A DNA stretch of 8,754 nt. Origin: Acidobacteriota bacterium. Its GTDB lineage: Bacteria > Acidobacteriota > Vicinamibacteria > Vicinamibacterales > JAFNAJ01. Within the stretch, counting starts at the first letter, position 1. Every line of letters starts with the position of its first letter. Below the pieces are notes generated by a model. The model worked only from the letters and a program-made list of their open reading frames with translations, was not told where the DNA came from and searched no databases. The position numbers and the translations under genes were made by a program. Shown here piece after piece: positions 5,320 to 8,754 of the stretch. The stretch lies in the NCBI GenBank assembly GCA_017860085.1, contig JAFNAJ010000084.1:1-8754 (forward strand), in the 5' to 3' direction.

Positions 5320-6231
5320 CTAGAACCCTTCCTCCATCCGGGCCACGTCGTCTTCGACGTCGACGAGCAGCGCCGCCAGCTTCACATCGTCGAGGCGCAG
5401 CAGTGCGGCGCCTGACAGGTCGAGGAGGGAGACGTGGGGGTCTGGCTCGAGGCTGGCCCCGATCTTGGTCGCGACACCGTTGGCCAGCTGCACGATGGCG
5501 ACGAGCGCGTCGCCGGGTGCGTCGAGGGCGGCATCGTGGTGTCGTTTGACCACCTCGCGGATCTCGGCCGGCAGATTCCAGGCGCGGCAGAGGCGGTCGC
5601 CGGCGTTGCAGTGGAGGGCGTCGAGGAACTCGACCAGGGTGGAACGCTCGAAGGTGAACCGCGCGGGATCGCGGCGCCGCATCAGGGCGGCACACCTCAA
5701 CACGACGACCTTCCCGATGTCGTGCAGCAGGCCCGAGAGGAACACGGCCTCGGGGTTGAAGTCCGAGGCGCGCGGCGCCAGGCGCCGGGCAGCGAGCGCG
5801 GTGGCAATCGAGTGGGTCCACAAGGCGCGGTAGATCTGCTCGTCGGCCTTGTCGGTGGCCTGGAACACGTTGCGGGCCGACAGGGCGATCACCGTCTGCT
5901 CCACCGCCGAGAACCCGAGACGCATCACGGCCTGGTGGAGGTCGGTGATCTCGCGCAGGCCGGCGTAGGCGACCGAGTTCGAGTAGCGGAGGATGGCCGC
6001 GGCGAGCGACGGCTCACGCTCGATCACCGAGACGAGCTCGCGCGCCGAGCCTCCGGCGCCGACGATCTCGCGCACGCGAACGGCCGCCTCGGGCAGGACG
6101 GGCAGCTCGACCTTGCCGCTCTCGATCTCGGCCGCGATGCGGCCGGCGAGCGACGCTTCGGGCGCGATTCCGCTCGTCGCCGGTGTCGCGGCGGCCGGTG
6201 GTGCGCTGCGGGCAACCGACAGGTTCGTCAT
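5320..6231 (-). CDS. HDOD-domain signalling protein
   Basis: Cytoplasmic protein of 303 residues with one HDOD domain, a family of HD-like output modules found in two-component and c-di-GMP signalling, mostly thought to act through protein contacts. After a short Ala/Pro-rich N-terminus the domain starts near residue 40 (KVELPVLPEAA) and includes REPSLAAAILRYSNS (72-86), AVMRLGFSAVEQ (101-112), ALWTHSIATALAARRLA (136-152) and GLLHDIGKVVVL (167-178), where the HD pair (H170, D171) is kept. ATG 6231 overlaps the stop of the upstream ATPase gene as ATGA, so the two are translationally coupled; the longer frame reaching back into the ATPase gene is spurious. Pairing suggests a role in regulating the pilus or secretion motor. 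No extra receiver or GGDEF domain is present. Confidence 0.9.
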   Translation of the reverse strand: MTNLSVARSAPPAAATPATSGIAPEASLAGRIAAEIESGKVELPVLPEAAVRVREIVGAGGSARELVSVIEREPSLAAAILRYSNSVAYAGLREITDLHQAVMRLGFSAVEQTVIALSARNVFQATDKADEQIYRALWTHSIATALAARRLAPRASDFNPEAVFLSGLLHDIGKVVVLRCAALMRRRDPARFTFERSTLVEFLDALHCNAGDRLCRAWNLPAEIREVVKRHHDAALDAPGDALVAIVQLANGVATKIGASLEPDPHVSLLDLSGAALLRLDDVKLAALLVDVEDDVARMEEGF

Positions 6232-8228
6232 TCGTAGAGCTCCAGCAGCCGGCCCAGTGGCCGGACGGTTTTGCTTCGCGGACAGTTCTCCGCCACCTCG
6301 CTCAGCGTGGTCTCGCCGCGGATCGCCTTGGCGATGCCGTCCTCCTGCAGGCACACGAAGCCCGGCGTCTCGAACGCAAGGCGCCGCAGCTCGTGCGCCG
6401 GACGCTTCTGCAGGATCGCGTCGCGCAGCACGTCGTGCATCACGAGCAGCTCGAACACGCCCGTGCGTCCCCGGTAACCCGTGTAGAAGCAGTGCGGGCA
6501 TCCTCGCCCCTTGGTGAGGCTGAACCCGGCCATCTCGTCGCGCGAGAGCGACAGCGCCTTAATCTCGGCGGCCGTCGGCGAGTACTCCGCACGACACTGC
6601 GGGCACTGGCGACGGACGAGGCGCTGGGCCAACACGCCCGTCACCGTGGACGCCGCGAGGAACGGCTCGATCTCCATCTCGAGCAGCCGAACGAGCGCCC
6701 CGACCGAGTCCTCGGTGTGGAAGGTCGAGAGGACCTTGTGGCCGGTCAAGGCGGACTGGATGGCCATGTCGGCCGACTCGTGGTCGCGGATCTCACCGAT
6801 CAGGATGATGTCGGGATCCTGCCGCACGATGGCGCGCAGCGAGTCGACGAACGTGATGCCGGGCCGGCTCGCCACCGAGCACTGCGTGATGCCGTCGATG
6901 ACGTACTCGACCGGGTCCTCGCACGTGATGATCTTCTTCGACTCGTCGTTGAGCCGCTCGACCGCCGCATAGAGCGTCGTGGTCTTGCCGCTGCCCGTAG
7001 GGCCGGTGACGAGCACGATGCCCGTGGTCGGCTCGAGCACCTCGTCGTTGAGCACCTTGAGCGTCGCCGGCGCGAGCCCCATCTCCTCGAGGCCCACGAG
7101 CGCCTTGGCCTTGCGCAGGATGCGCAGCACGGCGTTCTCGCCGTACACGGTGACGTAGAACGACGCCCGCAGGTCGATGTCCTCGCCGCGGCTGTTCACG
7201 CAGATTCGGCCGTCCTGGTGCACGCGGTGCTCGGCGATGTCGGCCTGCGCGAGCACCTTGATACGCGAGATCAGGCTGGGCGCGTACGAGACCGGATAGT
7301 CGGTGACGTGCACCAGTCCGCCGTCGACGCGGAACCTGACGCGCACCTTCGACTGCATCGGCTCGACGTGAATGTCGCTGGCGCCGTCACGCAGGGCTCG
7401 CGCGATGATGTGGTCGACAATCTCGGCCGCCGCCTGCCCCTGCTCGCCGGTTTCGCTCAGGCGGTGATACTGGACGCGCGTCGCGCTGCGCTTCCCACTC
7501 TCGGCGTCCGTTCCCAACGCCTCGATCGTCTCGCGGATTCTCCGGGCTTCGCCGATGCAGACGCTGACCGGACACCCGTACAGCCGCTGCATTTCCGAGA
7601 CGACGTCGGCCTTGCCAAGGTCGTCCACGAGCACGTTGAGCTTGCCGTCCTGGATCGACAGCGGCAGCGCGAGGTGGCGGGCGAGATACCGCAGGCTCAC
7701 CTTCTTCAGCAGCTGCGGGTCGACGATGCTGGGGTCGGCGTCGACGAAGGGCAGGTCGTGCTTCTCACAGTACGCCTCGAGGTACGCCCGCTCGGAGAGC
7801 GCTCCAAGCTCGACCAGGTGGCGACCGGGCGTGACGCCGGGCTGCGCCTTGATGGTCTCCTGCGCCGCCGTCAACTGCTCGGCCGTGATGGCGCCCTTCT
7901 CGAGCAGGATGCCCTCCACCGAGAGCTCACGGCGGTGGCGGCGGAGGGCGGTCTCGAGCCTGGGTCGAGAGACCCACCCGAGTTCGATGATCAGGGCGGC
8001 CAGGGGCTTCGAAGCCTCGAGGCGCGATTGGATTCGGAGGGCCTTGCTCAGCTGCTCCTCGGTGAGGAGGCCGTCTTCAACGAGGATCCGCCCGATGCGC
8101 TTGGGGTCGTCGAGCGACGATTCGGGCACGACGGCGGGCCGAGCCCGTGGCGGCGTGGAGTCGGCACTCCCGCGTGGCGGAGGCAGGGCGTCGTGGTCGC
8201 TCGTTCCGGCTGGCAGGGCGGTCGACAT
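6228..8228 (-). CDS. Type IV pilus/type II secretion assembly ATPase (PilB/GspE family)
   Basis: Hexameric motor ATPase at the inner membrane, 666 residues. The N-terminal part has MshEN/T2SSE_N repeats: the first (R44 to Q67, starting RIGRILVEDG) keeps every conserved position of the c-di-GMP-binding motif; a second, degenerate one follows, and a further pair covers about residues 103-156. The ATPase part shows the Asp box around 284-290 (SDIHVEP), Walker A GPTGSGKT (409-416), Walker B DIILIGE (473-479), the His box GHKVLSTFHTEDS (496-508), and a zinc-type tetracysteine C542, C545, C577, C580 before TGYRGRTG. ATG 8228 was preferred; the longer frame to 8393 adds low-complexity sequence unlike the family. 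It is first in a coupled pair with the HDOD gene. PilB and GspE cannot be told apart because no other pilus or secretion genes are in view. Confidence 0.95.
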   Translation of the reverse strand: MSTALPAGTSDHDALPPPRGSADSTPPRARPAVVPESSLDDPKRIGRILVEDGLLTEEQLSKALRIQSRLEASKPLAALIIELGWVSRPRLETALRRHRRELSVEGILLEKGAITAEQLTAAQETIKAQPGVTPGRHLVELGALSERAYLEAYCEKHDLPFVDADPSIVDPQLLKKVSLRYLARHLALPLSIQDGKLNVLVDDLGKADVVSEMQRLYGCPVSVCIGEARRIRETIEALGTDAESGKRSATRVQYHRLSETGEQGQAAAEIVDHIIARALRDGASDIHVEPMQSKVRVRFRVDGGLVHVTDYPVSYAPSLISRIKVLAQADIAEHRVHQDGRICVNSRGEDIDLRASFYVTVYGENAVLRILRKAKALVGLEEMGLAPATLKVLNDEVLEPTTGIVLVTGPTGSGKTTTLYAAVERLNDESKKIITCEDPVEYVIDGITQCSVASRPGITFVDSLRAIVRQDPDIILIGEIRDHESADMAIQSALTGHKVLSTFHTEDSVGALVRLLEMEIEPFLAASTVTGVLAQRLVRRQCPQCRAEYSPTAAEIKALSLSRDEMAGFSLTKGRGCPHCFYTGYRGRTGVFELLVMHDVLRDAILQKRPAHELRRLAFETPGFVCLQEDGIAKAIRGETTLSEVAENCPRSKTVRPLGRLLELYE

Positions 8229-8302
8229 GGAGGTCCGTTGCCGTGTCGGGCACGCGGGTTGTGTGTGTCCCGTGTGCGCACAATTACGGTATTTGGATCG
8301 GT

Positions 8303-8328
8303 CGCGCGCGTTTAAACTTGAGCGCGCG
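8303..8328. repeat. GC-rich inverted repeat with an AT-rich loop
   Basis: CGCGCGC (8303-8309) and GCGCGCG (8322-8328) flank a 12-nt centre containing TTTAAA. It lies 75-100 bp upstream of the ATPase start, a position where an operator or promoter element could sit. The function is not readable, and alternating CG arms pair easily by chance. Confidence 0.35.
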
Positions 8329-8512
8329 TCGTCGTGGCAGCATAGGCGAACAAATGAAGAAGGTGCGGGGACGGGCGGCGAGGGACCGACCAAGAGTTAC
8401 CCGTCGCCCGACAACTCCTACACGGCTGCCCGACAGGCTTCCGGCCGCATCCGACGCGCCACCCGTGGCAAATCCTGAGATGAATGTCGCGGAATCGTTC
8501 TGACGCCATATG

Positions 8513-8528
8513 TGGCACGTTTCTTGCT
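8513..8528 (+). promoter_or_regulatory. Sigma-54 (RpoN) promoter, rightward
   Basis: TGGCACG (8513-8519), four bases (TTTC), then TTGCT (8524-8528) match the -24/-12 consensus TGGCACG-N4-TTGCW at every defined base, with the required 10 bp between GG (8514-8515) and GC (8526-8527). Transcription would begin near 8539 and read toward the gene starting at 8708/8732, leaving a leader of about 170-190 nt. Sigma-54 control is common for type IV pilus genes, which fits the neighbouring ATPase. An enhancer-binding activator would be needed; its site is not identified. Confidence 0.75.
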
Positions 8529-8731
8529 TAACGCGCCTGCGAATCCGCGTGCGTTCCAGTGTCGAGCGGAGCCCGAGTCTAGCGACCGATGCCCGCGTGG
8601 GTGGTTGCCCTAATGTCGTCGGCTCATGTCGCCGTCGCCGTGATGCGACAGCACAGAAGTCGCGCGCTCGACGTCCTCGCCGTCCCACGCGACCCGCTGC
8701 GGACACGATGAGCGCGCTGAGGAGACGTCTG

Positions 8732-8754
8732 ATGCCGCTGCGCCGCTGGCTCCC
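8732..8754 (+). CDS. Start of a rightward gene cut by the window edge, product unknown
   Basis: Only about seven codons are visible (MPLRRWL...). ATG 8732 has a good GAGGAG ribosome site at 8719-8724, seven bases upstream. An in-frame ATG at 8708 would add eight residues (MSALRRRL). The basic start followed by Trp-Leu-Pro could precede a membrane segment, but nothing can be said about the family. It lies downstream of a sigma-54 promoter and is divergent from the assembly ATPase gene, so a pilus-related or two-component protein is one guess. Confidence 0.45.

Larger units (their letters stand above)
8229..8707. other. Divergent control region between the ATPase gene and the right-edge gene
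   Basis: About 480 bp without a convincing gene. It holds a sigma-54 promoter reading right, a GC-rich inverted repeat at 8303-8328 and, presumably, the promoter of the ATPase-HDOD pair, for which I see no clear -35/-10 boxes. Small frames present are a basic 49-codon plus-strand frame at 8354-8503 and a 40-codon frame at 8589-8711, neither with a good ribosome site. Confidence 0.6.

Noticed and set aside
6232..6501. Extension of the HDOD protein upstream to 6501
   Set aside because: It would lie within the ATPase coding sequence in another frame. The ATGA overlap at 6228-6231 is the natural coupled start.
6183..8315. 710-codon plus-strand frame opposite the ATPase gene
   Set aside because: It is the antisense shadow of a gene with full Walker, His-box and tetracysteine motifs. 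Its Arg/Leu/Asp-rich sequence has no recognisable domain.
8354..8503. 49-codon basic plus-strand frame (starting MKKVRGRAARDR)
   Set aside because: No good ribosome site, weak upstream -35/-10 match and Arg/Pro-rich composition. It ends just before the sigma-54 promoter and is probably chance.
1..8754. CRISPR arrays, tRNA or rRNA genes
   Set aside because: No regularly spaced direct repeats, no tRNA cloverleaf or T-arm consensus, and no rRNA-like segments were seen on either strand by eye.

Overview
This is a GC-rich window (roughly two thirds G+C) from a Gram-negative-type bacterium. A PilB/GspE-class assembly ATPase with an N-terminal c-di-GMP-type domain, an HDOD protein, a lipoprotein phospholipase D and a Nif11-leader RiPP locus would fit an acidobacterial or deltaproteobacterial-like genome. 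That placement is inferred from gene content and base composition; nothing in the window fixes the taxon.

Layout, left to right. Positions 1-1442 (minus) hold most of a ClsC-like, two-HKD phospholipase D lipoprotein gene that runs off the left edge. Positions 1443-1849 have no convincing gene. Positions 1850-2656 (minus) are a type II toxin-antitoxin operon: a Phd/YefM-type antitoxin followed by a VapC-like PIN toxin that overlaps it. Its promoter can be read directly, carries operator-like repeats in the spacer and predicts a leaderless mRNA. Positions 2672-2803 (plus) are the C-terminal scar of a DDE transposase. Positions 2943-3332 (plus) are a DUF488 gene. Positions 3369-5162 (minus) are the most interesting part: a 98-residue peptide with a Nif11-type leader, a Gly-Gly site and a Cys/Trp/Gly-rich core, followed by a radical SAM/SPASM enzyme. 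This is a minimal RiPP operon with no exporter or protease nearby. Positions 5320-8228 (minus) are a PilB/GspE-type ATPase and an HDOD protein joined by an ATGA stop/start overlap. Positions 8229-8707 are a divergent control region with an excellent sigma-54 promoter (8513-8528) reading rightward toward a gene that begins at the right edge.

How the parts work together. The ATPase powers assembly of a type IV pilus or type II secretion-like machine and probably senses c-di-GMP; the HDOD protein is translationally coupled to it and is likely a signalling partner. The peptide and radical SAM enzyme form a separate cassette with its own ribosome site and a possible promoter: the Nif11 leader would guide the enzyme to the core. 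The window does not settle which chemistry is installed. Candidates are thioethers on the four core cysteines, cyclophanes at Trp/Tyr, or tyramine excision at the Gly-Tyr-Gly site. The toxin-antitoxin pair, transposase scar and DUF488 gene look like an accessory segment beside this cassette.
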